The notes: generated by a model from the letters alone, not told the origin. 43,533 nucleotides of DNA from Nostocaceae cyanobacterium (GCA_030065825.1 JASJCY010000022.1:1-43533); one strand, 5' to 3'. Shown: positions 11,454-20,090, counted from the first letter of the stretch. Made by a program: numbers and translations.

Positions 11454-11489
11454 ACAAAAATTGGTAATTGGTTAGGGAACATCATATTT

Positions 11490-11757
11490 GTATAATAAAA
11501 AATTATATTAAATATAATTTCAATTTAGAATTAAAATTTAAATTCATTTTTTGAGCGAATTTTCTGGAAAAATTATTTACGCAATTACGGTGCTTTGATG
11601 TTATTGTAGAAGAAATAGATTTTGGGGCATCCCTGACCATTGTTCACCCAAAAACGCTAAAAGCCCAATTTTTCGTACTAACTAAGCTATAAGTCAAATT
11701 TTCGTAACATCAAGAAAGACCAATTTTTACTCCCCTAACTCACCTCATAAATGCCTG
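11490..11757 (+). repeat. Diverged non-coding repeat, inverted copy at 18416-18672
   Basis: The segment begins 37 bp after the hybrid kinase stop. It matches, with substitutions and small indels, the reverse complement of 18416-18672. Shared anchors in the same order are ataataaaaaattata, acgcaatwrcg, ccctgaccatt, aagtcaaatt, gaaagaccaattt and ctaactcacctcataaat. Both copies lack an open frame. It may be a decayed mobile element, a conserved RNA or a degenerate gene remnant; I cannot decide. Confidence 0.65.
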
Positions 11758-11996
11758 CACTTGACAAAAAACAAATAATATGTTAGGTATCCACGACATA
11801 TTATTCCTCCTAAGAAACACTCTTAACAGCGAAAAGTGCGGTCTACCCTACGGGAAGCCGCTCCGCGTCTATGGGGGTTTCCCCCATGAGCAACTTTTCA
11901 AGAGAGGGAACAGGGAATAGGGAACAGGGAATAGGGAATAGGGTAAGAGGATGTTGTCTCAGGTTGCAGTATAAGCATGTTAGCAGAGGTTGGCAT
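11758..11996. repeat. Repeat-filled intergenic stretch: palindrome and gggaata heptamers
   Basis: It contains the arrangement cctacgggaagcc then tgggggtttccccca then tgagcaactt near 11848-11895; the palindrome and tail are shared with 6043-6066. A run of gggaaca/gggaata heptamers follows at about 11905-11945. No gene is visible. Confidence 0.6.
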
Positions 11997-12089
11997 TAGA
12001 CATCTGGTGAAAAAGAATGTAGAGACGCGATATATCGCGTCTCTACAGGGGTTCTGGTTGACGCATATGTAATTTCCACCAGATGTCTA
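11997..12089. repeat. Palindromic MITE-like element with tagacatctggtg termini
   Basis: Perfect 13-bp terminal inverted repeats, tagacatctggtg (11997-12009) and caccagatgtcta (12077-12089), enclose a strong hairpin tgtagagacgcgatat/atatcgcgtctctaca (about 12019-12048). The outer arms match the elements at 8224-8320 and 21348-21443, but the central hairpin is different. A core like this one also stands alone at 15937-15961. Confidence 0.8.
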
Positions 12090-12199
12090 TTAGGAATCAG
12101 GACTTTTTGAAACTAGTTGAAGTATAAAAGAATTAGCAAATACGTATTTTTGATTTCTTTCTACAATAGGTTGCCAGAGGCTTTTGGCAGGATGTCATC

Positions 12200-13018
12200 A
12201 TGATACTGATAGAAAAACTTGAGCAACTAAAAAACATATTTTCCGAAATGCAACAGGCTTTGATAGCCTATTCTGGGGGTGTTGACAGTACCTTAGTTGC
12301 TAAAATTGCTTACGATGTATTGGGCAATCGCGCTTTGGCTGTGACAGCAGTTTCACCCTCATTGTTGCCAGAAGAATTAGAAGATGCCAAAATCCAAGCA
12401 GCAACCATCGGAATTCCTCATCAAATCGTGGAAACCCACGAGATGGAAAATCCCAATTACACATCCAACCCCGTCAATCGCTGCTATTTTTGTAAGAGCG
12501 AACTGCACGACACCCTTAAACCCCTAGCCAAGCAGTTGGGTTATCCCTACGTAGTGGATGGGGTAAACGCCGATGATTTACAAGATTATCGTCCTGGAAT
12601 TCAAGCAGCCAAAGAAAGAGGTGCGCGATCGCCTTTAGCGGAAGTTGGAGTCAGTAAAGCTGAAGTTCGTCAACTTTCCCAGCAGCTTGGTTTACCTTGG
12701 TGGGAAAAACCCGCACAACCTTGTCTGAGTTCCCGTTTCCCCTATGGTGAAGAGATTACCGTAGGGAAGTTACAGCGAGTCGGAAGGGCAGAAATTTACC
12801 TGCGTAAGCTGGGTTGGAATAATTTGCGTGTCCGTTCTGAAGGTGATACCGCACGGATTGAATTACCACCAGAAAAAATCAAAGAGTTTGTCTTGACCGT
12901 GGATTTACAATCAGTAGTTTCCACATTCCAAAAGTTTGGTTTTATCTACGTAACTTTAGACTTAGAAGGTTATCGCAGCGGTAAATTAAATCAAGTTTTA
13001 ACTCAAATTACTAATTAG
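12200..13018 (+). CDS. larE: ATP-dependent sacrificial sulfur transferase LarE-family protein
   Basis: A 272-residue PP-loop pyrophosphatase-family protein. LarE adenylates a carboxylated nicotinic acid dinucleotide and donates sulfur from its own cysteine while building the nickel-pincer nucleotide cofactor of lactate racemase-type enzymes. The PP-loop reads SGGVDSTLVAKIA near 26-38. The motif NRCYFCKSELH and the PCLSSRFPYG segment are present; C175 in the latter matches the sacrificial cysteine (C176) of the Lactobacillus enzyme. No larA, larB or larC is near, so the substrate enzyme is elsewhere or the protein serves another thiolation. ATG 12200 is preceded by a modest caggat ribosome-binding stretch. 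Confidence 0.92.
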   Translation: MILIEKLEQLKNIFSEMQQALIAYSGGVDSTLVAKIAYDVLGNRALAVTAVSPSLLPEELEDAKIQAATIGIPHQIVETHEMENPNYTSNPVNRCYFCKSELHDTLKPLAKQLGYPYVVDGVNADDLQDYRPGIQAAKERGARSPLAEVGVSKAEVRQLSQQLGLPWWEKPAQPCLSSRFPYGEEITVGKLQRVGRAEIYLRKLGWNNLRVRSEGDTARIELPPEKIKEFVLTVDLQSVVSTFQKFGFIYVTLDLEGYRSGKLNQVLTQITN

Positions 13019-13321
13019 GAGTTAGGAGTTCGTAGGGGCGCAATGCTTGCGCCCAAGAGTTAGGAATTAGAAATTAGGAGTTAGGAATTAGAAATTAGGA
13101 GTGATAAATTTTTAACTTCCTATTCCTCACTCTTAATTCCTGGGGGCAAGGGTTGCGCCCCTACTAATTGTTAACTCATGGGGGCAAGGGTTGCGCCCCT
13201 ACTAATTGTTAACTCATGGGGGCAAGAAGCATTGCGCCCCTACGCGCCTGTTAACTCATGGGCGCAAGCTTTGCGCCCCTACGCGCCTGTTAACTCATGG
13301 GCGCAAGCATTGCGCCCCTAC
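13019..13321. repeat. Array of gggcgcaag palindromes with ttaactcatg spacers
   Basis: After short aattaggagtt repeats, five tandem units of about 39-43 bp run from about 13138 to 13321. Each unit is gggsgcaagnnttgcgcccctac followed by taattgttaactcatg or gcgcctgttaactcatg. The two spacer types show local duplication. The array ends seven bases from the stop of the minus-strand CapA gene, so it lies in that gene's 3' end. Confidence 0.8.
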
Positions 13322-13327
13322 TAACTG

Positions 13328-14569
13328 TTACTGACTATTGCGACTCAAAATATCTTGTCTATTGGGTTGTGAATTTTGCACCACAATTTCCCCTAACTTG
13401 TTAATCTGCACCGGATTTTTAGGGAAAGCTTTGTTATTTAAATAACGCATAAGTCCCACAGTCCGGAAGTGATGATCGATGTAGGGAATTCCCTTACGAT
13501 TGAGACGAACAGGTATAATTTTACTCGCCACCAAGTCTCCCATCTGATTGAGTTCGACTTCTAAAATCATCGAGTAACCAGTTTGAGCTCTTGTAGATAA
13601 AGTCCGGTAGCCCAAGAAATTACCTAGAGAATAGGCAATTAATTTGCCATTATATATTTCTATCGCCCTGGGAACGTGGGGACCATGTCCAAGGACTAAA
13701 TCAGCCCCAGCATCAATCATTGCCCGGGCAAACTTAATGCTATTCCCCCGGTTTTCACCGTAGAAATACTCTGTTTTATTTTTGACGTAAAGAGCGCTAG
13801 TTCCTTCTGCCCCCGCGTGCATGGAAATAATGACAATATTGGCTCTGGATTTGGCTTGTGCTACAAGTTCTTTAGCTCTTTCTAAATCGTGGATAGAATT
13901 GTAAAATTCGGGGTAGGGGGCAAATCCGATGAGTGCCACTGGCGTATTATTAATTTGTCCCCAGAGAATCTGGTTTTTATGACCTACTGTTTGAATTCCA
14001 GCAGCAGCGAAATTTAAAATTGTATCTTTATATCCCACTGCACCGAAATCCCAAGCATGATTATTTGCCATGTTGAACACATTAAATCCAACATCAGCAA
14101 ACAGTTTGGCATAATTTGGTGGCGAACGAAAGGCAAAAACCTGTCCGCGACTGATATCTTTAGGGGTGTAGCGATGGTTGGTAAGGGTACTTTCAAAGTT
14201 ACCGAATACTATATCAGCTCCTTGTAAATACCTCCGGACTGAATTTGGTATTAGGTAATTTTTATTTCTTGGTAGTCTGTAGTTTGGGAAATTAGTACCG
14301 GGAATAACGTCTCCAACCGCTTTGATAGTAACGGTTTCTTGAGGTATCGGTTCCTCAAACACTGGAGGTGGTACAGATTCCGGTGAAACTTCTGGAAATG
14401 GTAAATATTCTTCTGTTGTAGATGTAGTGGCTATAGTTGTGGTAGCTGCATCCGAACGTTCTAACTGTCCGAAGCGGATGAACATACCAATGCCAATACC
14501 AAAACAAAAGCAAAAACTGATAAAACTAAAGGGTAATAATCCTCCTAGTTTTCGTTTTCGAGTGTTCAT
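13328..14569 (-). CDS. CapA family protein (PGA_cap, metallophosphoesterase-like fold)
   Basis: A 413-residue membrane-anchored protein of the CapA/PgsA family. The family is named from poly-gamma-glutamate capsule synthesis, but in cyanobacteria its substrate is usually unknown. A basic N-terminus (NTRKRK) precedes one hydrophobic segment (about 10-34), then a Pro/Glu/Thr-rich linker to about 80, then the catalytic-fold domain. Signature stretches are KAVGDVIPG, FGNFESTLTNH, NMANNHAWDFG, ISMHAGAEG and LGHGPHVPR, which carry the presumed metal-binding Asp, Asn and His residues. I chose ATG 14569 because GGAG sits seven bases upstream; an in-frame GTG at 14584 lacks such a site. No capsule-synthesis partners are adjacent. 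Confidence 0.9.
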   Translation of the reverse strand: MNTRKRKLGGLLPFSFISFCFCFGIGIGMFIRFGQLERSDAATTTIATTSTTEEYLPFPEVSPESVPPPVFEEPIPQETVTIKAVGDVIPGTNFPNYRLPRNKNYLIPNSVRRYLQGADIVFGNFESTLTNHRYTPKDISRGQVFAFRSPPNYAKLFADVGFNVFNMANNHAWDFGAVGYKDTILNFAAAGIQTVGHKNQILWGQINNTPVALIGFAPYPEFYNSIHDLERAKELVAQAKSRANIVIISMHAGAEGTSALYVKNKTEYFYGENRGNSIKFARAMIDAGADLVLGHGPHVPRAIEIYNGKLIAYSLGNFLGYRTLSTRAQTGYSMILEVELNQMGDLVASKIIPVRLNRKGIPYIDHHFRTVGLMRYLNNKAFPKNPVQINKLGEIVVQNSQPNRQDILSRNSQ

Positions 14570-14654
14570 GTTTCCGCTCCTCACACTATGGCTTTAATTT
14601 AACCGAGAACTCAGTAAGAGTAGATCAGTGATCACAGTTAAGTTTATACAAGGA

Positions 14655-14757
14655 ATAAAGAAAATGGGGAGATGGGGGAGTAGGAAGAGGGGGGAGACAA
14701 GGAAGAGGGGGGAGACAAGGAAGAGGGGGGAGAGGGGGGAGAGGGGGGAGACAATAA
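14655..14757. repeat. Long purine-only tract, gggggga repeats
   Basis: About 100 bp of almost unbroken purine on the plus strand, built of tandem gacaaggaagaggggg and gaggggggag units. A shorter relative follows lipA (8102-8140). Such tracts can form triplex or G-quadruplex structures. The minus-strand frame through it is open but low-complexity (SPLFLV repeats) and I do not call it a gene. Confidence 0.75.
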
Positions 14758-14764
14758 ACTCCTG

Positions 14765-14846
14765 ACTTACCCTGCGGGAAGCCACTTCGTGTCTATGACT
14801 TTTGACTTACCCTGCGGGAAGCCACTTCGTGTCTATGACTTTTGAC
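14765..14846 (+). repeat. Direct tandem duplication of about 41 bp upstream of the RDD gene
   Basis: Two almost identical copies, each running cttaccctgcgggaagccac through ttcgtgtctatgacttttga. An in-frame upstream ATG (14802) lies inside the repeat, so it is an unlikely start for the next gene. Confidence 0.8.
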
Positions 14847-14864
14847 TCCCATTCCCTATTTACT

Positions 14865-15407
14865 ATGACTATTGAAAGAATTCCTCCTCAAGAGTATCCT
14901 CAAGTTGGCATTGGACGACGATGTCTGGCATTTGGGATTGATTTCCTGGGTGTGTGGTTGGTAAGTTCCCTACTGGGGTCGAATAATCTCGGTATCCAGT
15001 TTGTGCAAATACTGGTTTTTATTGTTGGCTGGCTAATTTTACGGGTCATAGTGCCTTACAATAACCAAGGACAAAGTTTGGGTCGTTGGACATTTGATAT
15101 CAAGCTTCTAGAAGCCGAATGGGCACGAATTCCAGATTTACAGTCTTTTCTCAAGCGTGAGATGATTGTTGGTTTGGAAGCTCTTTTAATTTCCATCGCT
15201 ATTAGTAACATCATTCGCAATCCAACTGCTATACTGCTAATACTTCCTCTGGTAATTGACTGCGGTGCTGCTTTGTCAGATACTCGGATGCGGCAGGCTT
15301 TCCATGACCGCTATGCCAGAACTATGATAGTTTCGTCCCGTCGAGGCTATTCGCTAGATATTAAATTCAAGCGATTAGTTGAAATGTTGCGGCGTAATAT
15401 GAGATAA
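14865..15407 (+). CDS. RDD family membrane protein
   Basis: A 180-residue integral membrane protein with an RDD domain, named for conserved Arg-Asp-Asp residues. The family's role is unclear in most bacteria; some members have been linked to ion exchange. The N-terminal RRCLAFGIDFLGVWLVSSLLG holds the signature Arg and Asp in the first helix. A second helix (about 45-65) is followed by GQSLGRWTFDIKLLE, typical of the loop before the third helix. The C-terminus (SSRRGYSLDIKFKRLVEMLR) is strongly basic and probably cytoplasmic. I chose ATG 14865 (MTIERIPP) because the upstream ATG lies in a duplicated repeat. It ends 46 bp before rpmG on the same strand and may be cotranscribed with the ribosomal genes. 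Confidence 0.88.
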   Translation: MTIERIPPQEYPQVGIGRRCLAFGIDFLGVWLVSSLLGSNNLGIQFVQILVFIVGWLILRVIVPYNNQGQSLGRWTFDIKLLEAEWARIPDLQSFLKREMIVGLEALLISIAISNIIRNPTAILLILPLVIDCGAALSDTRMRQAFHDRYARTMIVSSRRGYSLDIKFKRLVEMLRRNMR

Positions 15408-15453
15408 TAAGCATTTGTGTTAATTATTTTCAAGCTTTACAGTTTGTAAACTT

Positions 15454-15648
15454 ATGGCTAAAGCGAAAGGTGTCCGGATTGTAGTGACACTGGAATGTAC
15501 AGAGTGTCGCACTAATATAGCGAAGCGTACTCCCGGGGTATCGCGCTATACCACAATGAAGAATCGTCGTAATACTACTAGTCGGCTGGAACTAAAAAAG
15601 TTCTGTCCCCACTGCAACAAACATACCGTTCACAAGGAAATAAAATAG
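15454..15648 (+). CDS. rpmG: 50S ribosomal protein L33
   Basis: L33 is a small protein of the large ribosomal subunit located near the E site. The 64 residues include two CxxC pairs (CTEC and CPHC), so this is the zinc-binding form. The core pattern [34 protein letters not shown] and the ending HKEIK is standard for cyanobacteria and plastids. It lies 12 bp upstream of rpsR, an arrangement shared by cyanobacterial and plastid genomes. Confidence 0.98.
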   Translation: MAKAKGVRIVVTLECTECRTNIAKRTPGVSRYTTMKNRRNTTSRLELKKFCPHCNKHTVHKEIK

Positions 15649-15660
15649 AAACAGATAACT

Positions 15661-15876
15661 ATGAGCTATTATCGTCGTCGTTTGTCTCCGATTAAACCAG
15701 GAGAACCAATTGATTATAAAGATGTAGATTTGTTGCGTAAGTTTATTACTGAGCGGGGGAAGATTCTACCTCGTCGGATTACGGGACTAACTTCTGGGCA
15801 ACAACGAGATTTGACATTAGCAATTAAACGGGCTCGAATTTTGGCATTGTTGCCATTTATTAATGCGGAAGGCTAG
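15661..15876 (+). CDS. rpsR: 30S ribosomal protein S18
   Basis: S18 binds 16S rRNA with S6 on the platform of the small subunit. The 71 residues show the family core [20 protein letters not shown] followed by [30 protein letters not shown]. The gene follows rpmG after 12 bp and precedes an RNB exoribonuclease by 140 bp. In many bacteria rpsR sits with rpsF; the L33-S18 pairing here is the cyanobacterial and plastid arrangement. Confidence 0.98.
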   Translation: MSYYRRRLSPIKPGEPIDYKDVDLLRKFITERGKILPRRITGLTSGQQRDLTLAIKRARILALLPFINAEG

Positions 15877-15936
15877 AAAGTAGTTAACAGTAGCAGATGA
15901 GTTATGAGTTGTGAATAGGCTCCTAACTTTACTTTA

Positions 15937-15961
15937 GACGCGAGGAATATCGCGTCTCTAC
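15937..15961. repeat. Solo hairpin agacgcgaggaatatcgcgtct
   Basis: An inverted repeat between rpsR and the RNase gene, related to the central hairpin of the element at 11997-12089 but without its outer arms. It could act as an attenuating or stabilising hairpin between the two genes. Confidence 0.6.
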
Positions 15962-16016
15962 TAATAAAAAATCAAAGAGTTTTGTAAACTGTAGTAGCAG
16001 AGTTAACACGAGGGTT

Positions 16017-18080
16017 GTGGAGAAGGGGACGCTAGTTGAATTCAAACTTCAAGGCGATCGCCGCCTGGGCGTAGTAGATCGCCCGGACGGAAAAACCCGT
16101 TGGTATGTGATTGATGAGAGGGGTCAATCTCACAGTCTTGCTCCGCGACAAATTACTTATAAACTTGGTGGAGAAGGTTACAAGTCTTCGCAAATTCCGA
16201 GTTTTTTAGAAGAAGTAAAACCATATTTAGACCCATCGAGCTTAGAAGTAGCATGGGAATTGCTGGTTGAAGAGGGTGAGACTGTAAATCCAACCCAGAT
16301 GGCAAATCTACTGTTTTCAGAATCAGAAGCGGCTCATTGTTACGCCGCTTATTGTTTGTTATCAGAGGATACAATCTATTTCAAGCATAAGGGAGATGTT
16401 TATGAGCCGAGAACTGCTGCTCAGGTGGCAGAACGCAAACATCAACTGGAAGTAGAAGCGCAAAAAGTCCAGGGACAGCAGGAATTTCTGACTCGTATGG
16501 AACAAGCGCTCAACGGTGAAGTTGTGGAATGGCAAAGATACGATCGCCAGCGCTTGGAAGCTTTAGAAAAGTATGCAACTCTGCTTGCGGACACAGCTAA
16601 TAATAAGTCCTTAAATCCTGATGCGTTCATTCGTGCCTATCCTCCACCAGCACAGGTTTTAGAAACGATGAATATGGTAGGACGTCCAGCAACTCCCCCA
16701 GCGGCTTTTCAACTGCTAGTAGATTTGGGTTGTTGGAGTCCCCACGAAAACTTATTTCTGCGTCGTTCCTCAATTCCAGTTCAGTTTCCTAGTAAGGTGT
16801 TAGAAGTGGCGCAACAGCGATTGGATTCACATCCTCCAGATTTAGATGTAGACCGCCTAGATTTAACTAATTTGAAGGTGTACACTATTGATGATGAAAG
16901 TACCACCGAAATTGATGATGGTCTCAGTTGGGAATTACTCCCGGATGGCTCCGAGCGATTATGGATACATATCGCTGATCCTACCCGTTGGCTAATACCA
17001 GAAGATGACTTAGATTTAGAAGCTAGGAAGCGGGGTAGTACAGTTTACTTACCTACGGGAATGATTCCCATGTTTCCGGAGGTATTGGCAACAGGTCCGA
17101 TGAGTCTGGTGCAGGGATTGGTGTGTTATGCCCTTAGTTTTGGAATAGTGCTAGATGAGACAGGGGCAGTAAAAGATTACAGTATTTATGCTAGTAGGAT
17201 TAAGCCCACCTATCGCCTCACCTACGAAGATGTAGATGAAATGCTGGAGTTAGCCGTTGAAGCAGAACCAGAAATTGCCGCGATCGCTAAATGGGCAAAA
17301 CAGCGTAAAACTTGGCGATATAATCAAGGAGCCATTAGCATCAATATGCCGGAGGCGATGATTAAAGTCAAAGGGGAAGAGATTAATATTGATATTTTAG
17401 AAGACTCTTACTCCCGGCAATTAGTGGCAGAGATGATGATTTTAGTCGGTGAAGTTGCTGCCCGTTACGGTCAAGTTCATAATATACCTCTACCATTTCG
17501 CGGTCAACCGCAGCCAGAATTGCCCCCAGATGAAGAGTTAATTCAATTACCAGCTGGGTTGGTGCGTGCTTGTGCTATGCGTCGCTGTATGCCTAAAAGT
17601 GAAATGAGTATGACTCCTTTGCGTCACGCTGGTTTAGGTTTAGATACATACACCCAGGCAACTTCTCCTATTCGCCGTTATAGCGACTTGCTGACCCATT
17701 TTCAATTAAAGGCGCATTTGCGGGGGGAATCACCACCTTTTTCTGCCGAACAGCTCAGAGAGGTTTTGATGAGTGTTACCTCTACTACTCAAGAATTGAC
17801 AATGGTGGAAAGGCAAACTAACAAATATTGGGCATTAGAATATCTACGTCGCCATCCTGATGAAATTTGGCAGGCAATGGTGCTAATGTGGCTCAGAGAA
17901 GATAGTGGTTTAGCATTGATTTTGTTGGAAGATTTGGGCTTGCAGTTGCCTATGTCCTTCCGGCGTCCTGTAAATTTGGGTGAAGATATATTAGTAAAAG
18001 TCAGCTACTGCGATCCGCAAAAAGATTTTATTCAATTCCAAGAAATTATTTATCAAGAGGCTGAAACGGCGACAAATTAG
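16017..18080 (+). CDS. RNB-domain exoribonuclease (RNase II/R family)
   Basis: A 687-residue 3'-5' exoribonuclease that degrades single-stranded RNA to small products. The N-terminal part (1-280) contains a small beta-barrel and helical region. The RNB catalytic domain runs from about 280 to 620. The acidic metal-binding cluster is DDESTTEIDDG near 291-302, followed by IHIADPTRWL and further on by ATSPIRRYSDLLTH, a signature of the family. The C-terminal 60 residues resemble a degenerate S1 domain (GEDILVKVSYCDPQKDFIQF). The start is GTG 16017 with gagg just upstream. In cyanobacteria this gene regularly follows rpmG-rpsR, which links it to ribosome or RNA metabolism. I cannot separate RNase II from RNase R by sequence alone. 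Confidence 0.93.
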   Translation: MEKGTLVEFKLQGDRRLGVVDRPDGKTRWYVIDERGQSHSLAPRQITYKLGGEGYKSSQIPSFLEEVKPYLDPSSLEVAWELLVEEGETVNPTQMANLLFSESEAAHCYAAYCLLSEDTIYFKHKGDVYEPRTAAQVAERKHQLEVEAQKVQGQQEFLTRMEQALNGEVVEWQRYDRQRLEALEKYATLLADTANNKSLNPDAFIRAYPPPAQVLETMNMVGRPATPPAAFQLLVDLGCWSPHENLFLRRSSIPVQFPSKVLEVAQQRLDSHPPDLDVDRLDLTNLKVYTIDDESTTEIDDGLSWELLPDGSERLWIHIADPTRWLIPEDDLDLEARKRGSTVYLPTGMIPMFPEVLATGPMSLVQGLVCYALSFGIVLDETGAVKDYSIYASRIKPTYRLTYEDVDEMLELAVEAEPEIAAIAKWAKQRKTWRYNQGAISINMPEAMIKVKGEEINIDILEDSYSRQLVAEMMILVGEVAARYGQVHNIPLPFRGQPQPELPPDEELIQLPAGLVRACAMRRCMPKSEMSMTPLRHAGLGLDTYTQATSPIRRYSDLLTHFQLKAHLRGESPPFSAEQLREVLMSVTSTTQELTMVERQTNKYWALEYLRRHPDEIWQAMVLMWLREDSGLALILLEDLGLQLPMSFRRPVNLGEDILVKVSYCDPQKDFIQFQEIIYQEAETATN

Positions 18081-18196
18081 TTGATTTGTAGGGATGGCTT
18101 GAAAATTGGGAACACACAAGAGCTAAGAAGTATTGTTTTGGCACTGCTGAATTTAGGGATGATTTATGTGGTGTAGGCATCTTGCCTGCCTCATAA

Positions 18197-18305
18197 ATAC
18201 TGATAACGGGCAGGGATGCCCGTTCCACCCAAGGATGCCCGTTCCACCCAAGGATGCCCGTTCCACCTAGGGATGTCCGTTCCACAAACCAAGATGCCCA
18301 TCCCA
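18197..18305. repeat. Tandem 19-bp repeat, ggatgcccgttccacccaa
   Basis: Three close copies and one or two decayed copies (ggatgtccgttccacaaa, agatgcccatcccag) in tandem. The sequence acgggcagggatgcccgt at the left edge is itself palindromic, so the array can seed a hairpin in the 3' region of the RNase transcript. Confidence 0.8.
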
Positions 18306-18415
18306 GAACACCATGAAAATCATCTCGCATTAATAATGTCCCCTGACGCTGTGTAGATAGCTTGCGGAGACATTAGCCATATCACATTAACTGTATTTAG
18401 TCAATCACCCTTATT

Positions 18416-18672
18416 TATGAGGTGAGTTAGGGAGCTGAAAATTGGTCTTTCCTGATGTGATGGAAATTTGACTTTTAGATTAGAGGCTACGATAAATATA
18501 GGGTTATAGCGGTTTTGGAGAAAAAATGGTCAGGGAAAGCCCAAAACTACTTTTTTCTACTATATCATCAAACGACGCTATTGCGTTAGTAATCTAGAAA
18601 ATATTTTTGGGAAAAAAAGTCAAAAATATTTGTATATCAAATTAAATTTGAATTTAGTATAATTTTTTATTA
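18416..18672 (-). repeat. Diverged non-coding repeat, inverted copy of 11490-11757
   Basis: Read on the minus strand it runs parallel to 11490-11757 over nearly its whole length, with the anchors listed for that copy. Part of it (ttatagcggttttggag) also resembles the end of the element at 28386-28545. No open frame is conserved between the copies. Confidence 0.65.
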
Positions 18673-19124
18673 TATTTTTTGGTGTCAGCACAAAGGTAAG
18701 CTGTTCCACATTTAAATTGTATATGACCGACGGGCAAGACCCCCATCACACAAGAAACTGATGATTTGTGTTTATGCAAATTAGATGTGCATAACACCTA
18801 CGGAAGAAACAAAGATTTTTATGGGAATTCACCTGAGCTACGGCTAATTGCTAAACTACAAATTGCTTAAAATTAGTCAACTTTAACAGATAAATTGATA
18901 GTATAGTCAACAATACAATCAACATTCCTATACTCATGATTCCTAAATTTAAAGGAATGAAAAAAATATTTGTAAATATATGAATTTCATACTGTTTAAC
19001 TAACAAGAATAATAAGCACTGCCAGTATTTGTGTAATGCAAACAATCAAGAGAATATTGAGATAATTTTTGTATATACCAATTAGATTTAATTGTTAAAG
19101 GATAAATAAAACAGAAAATGTGAT

Positions 19125-19859
19125 TTAAAGTTTATTTTCGTACTCCAAGCCAGATTGACGCAAACCATATTCTCGTAGGATAATTTTACCGTCATTACTA
19201 TTACTAATTATCAGTTCTGCGGCTGAAAAAGGAAGGAACCTGACATAGTAGGCTTTTCCATCTTTGACTGCAATATAGCTGATCCAATTATCGTCTTTAT
19301 CAGATTTAATTTTAGGTATTTTAGCTACTGGTACATCACTTAAATCAGTAACTTCCTTTTGGTTGTCGTAGATATTTATATATCGTTGTTGGAGACCGTG
19401 AATTCTCACAGTTTTGGTGTTGGTAGCAAAATAAATTAAAGTTTCTGCATTGGGAGGATTTACTGGAGACAATTTGATAACATCATCCCGTATCCAACCA
19501 ATATCATTGGGTTTATCTCCAAATTTTACTTGATACCAAATATGACTATCACCTGGAGGTTTGATTTTACCGAGGACTTGGACTATATCCCCTGGTTTTC
19601 CTTGGTGTTTAACGCTGCGTTTACGGGAAGGTCCTGAGCGAATGTTAATAGAGATGTTTCTGTCGGTGTTACTTTTGAGGATACCATTTGTGTTTGACAC
19701 AGGTTGTATAGATTCCCTATTTATCCTCTGTTTGTTGAGATTGATATCCTTGGCATTGCTATTAGATATAACTGTAAAATTAACTAATGTAATTACACAA
19801 AATAAAATTCCACAGGAAGCAAATTTGATATTATTGGAAAGCGTACCAGGAGTATTCAT
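19125..19859 (-). CDS. Exported protein with bacterial SH3 domain, function unknown
   Basis: A 244-residue protein with an N-terminal hydrophobic segment (about 13-33) that fits a signal peptide or membrane anchor. Residues 72-129 match a bacterial SH3 (SH3b) domain: INIRSGPSRKRSV, GDIVQVLG, then HIWYQVKFG and IGWIRDDVI. Such domains bind peptidoglycan or protein ligands outside the membrane. Residues 140-244 form a second part of unrecognised family, rich in beta-prone residues and charged turns, with no catalytic motif. The gene is isolated, with about 1 kb of repeats on its downstream side and transposon debris upstream. Confidence 0.8.
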   Translation of the reverse strand: MNTPGTLSNNIKFASCGILFCVITLVNFTVISNSNAKDINLNKQRINRESIQPVSNTNGILKSNTDRNISINIRSGPSRKRSVKHQGKPGDIVQVLGKIKPPGDSHIWYQVKFGDKPNDIGWIRDDVIKLSPVNPPNAETLIYFATNTKTVRIHGLQQRYINIYDNQKEVTDLSDVPVAKIPKIKSDKDDNWISYIAVKDGKAYYVRFLPFSAAELIISNSNDGKIILREYGLRQSGLEYENKL

Positions 19860-19871
19860 GGAGGTGTGTTA

Positions 19872-19935
19872 AATAGGTAGGCACAATTAAATGTAACATA
19901 GAATCTCACCCCCAATCCCTCTCCTAGCCTCACCC
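19872..19935. repeat. Partial copy of the ggtaggyacaattaaatgtaa element
   Basis: The sequence taggtaggcacaattaaatg leads into ctcacccc-type palindromic sequence. It matches the left end of the complete element at 39618-39791 and the fragment at 7068-7096. The right end is not recognisable here. Confidence 0.6.
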
Positions 19936-20090
19936 CTAGGGTCTGTTTTCAAATTCGCCCTAGCCACTGTCCATTTATTCTTAAGTAACTAGGAGTTATG
20001 CACTGTACAAATTAGCCATAATATGTATCAGGCAATTCAGTCGTTTCACGCGCTTTGCATAACCCTAATTCACTCGCTTTTTTTGCTGTG

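Larger units (their letters stand above)
18081..19124. other. Long intergenic region (about 1 kb) with two repeat blocks
   Basis: Between the RNase gene and the SH3 protein, this gap holds a 19-bp tandem repeat (18197-18305) and the second copy of the diverged non-coding repeat (18416-18672). The remaining 450 bp (18673-19124) is AT-rich. A short hydrophobic minus-strand frame there (18851-19045) lacks support as a gene. Confidence 0.5.

Noticed and set aside
14594-14785. Minus-strand frame with SPLFLV repeats
   Set aside because: It is the translation of the purine tract and has no sequence complexity or start context.
18046-18330. 94-codon minus-strand frame downstream of the RNase gene
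   Set aside because: Its middle (GTGILGWNGHPWVERASL-like) is a translation of the 19-bp tandem repeat, and it overlaps the end of the RNase gene.
18851-19045. 64-codon hydrophobic minus-strand frame
   Set aside because: It lies in AT-rich DNA where hydrophobic frames arise by chance. No ribosome-binding site or family similarity was seen.
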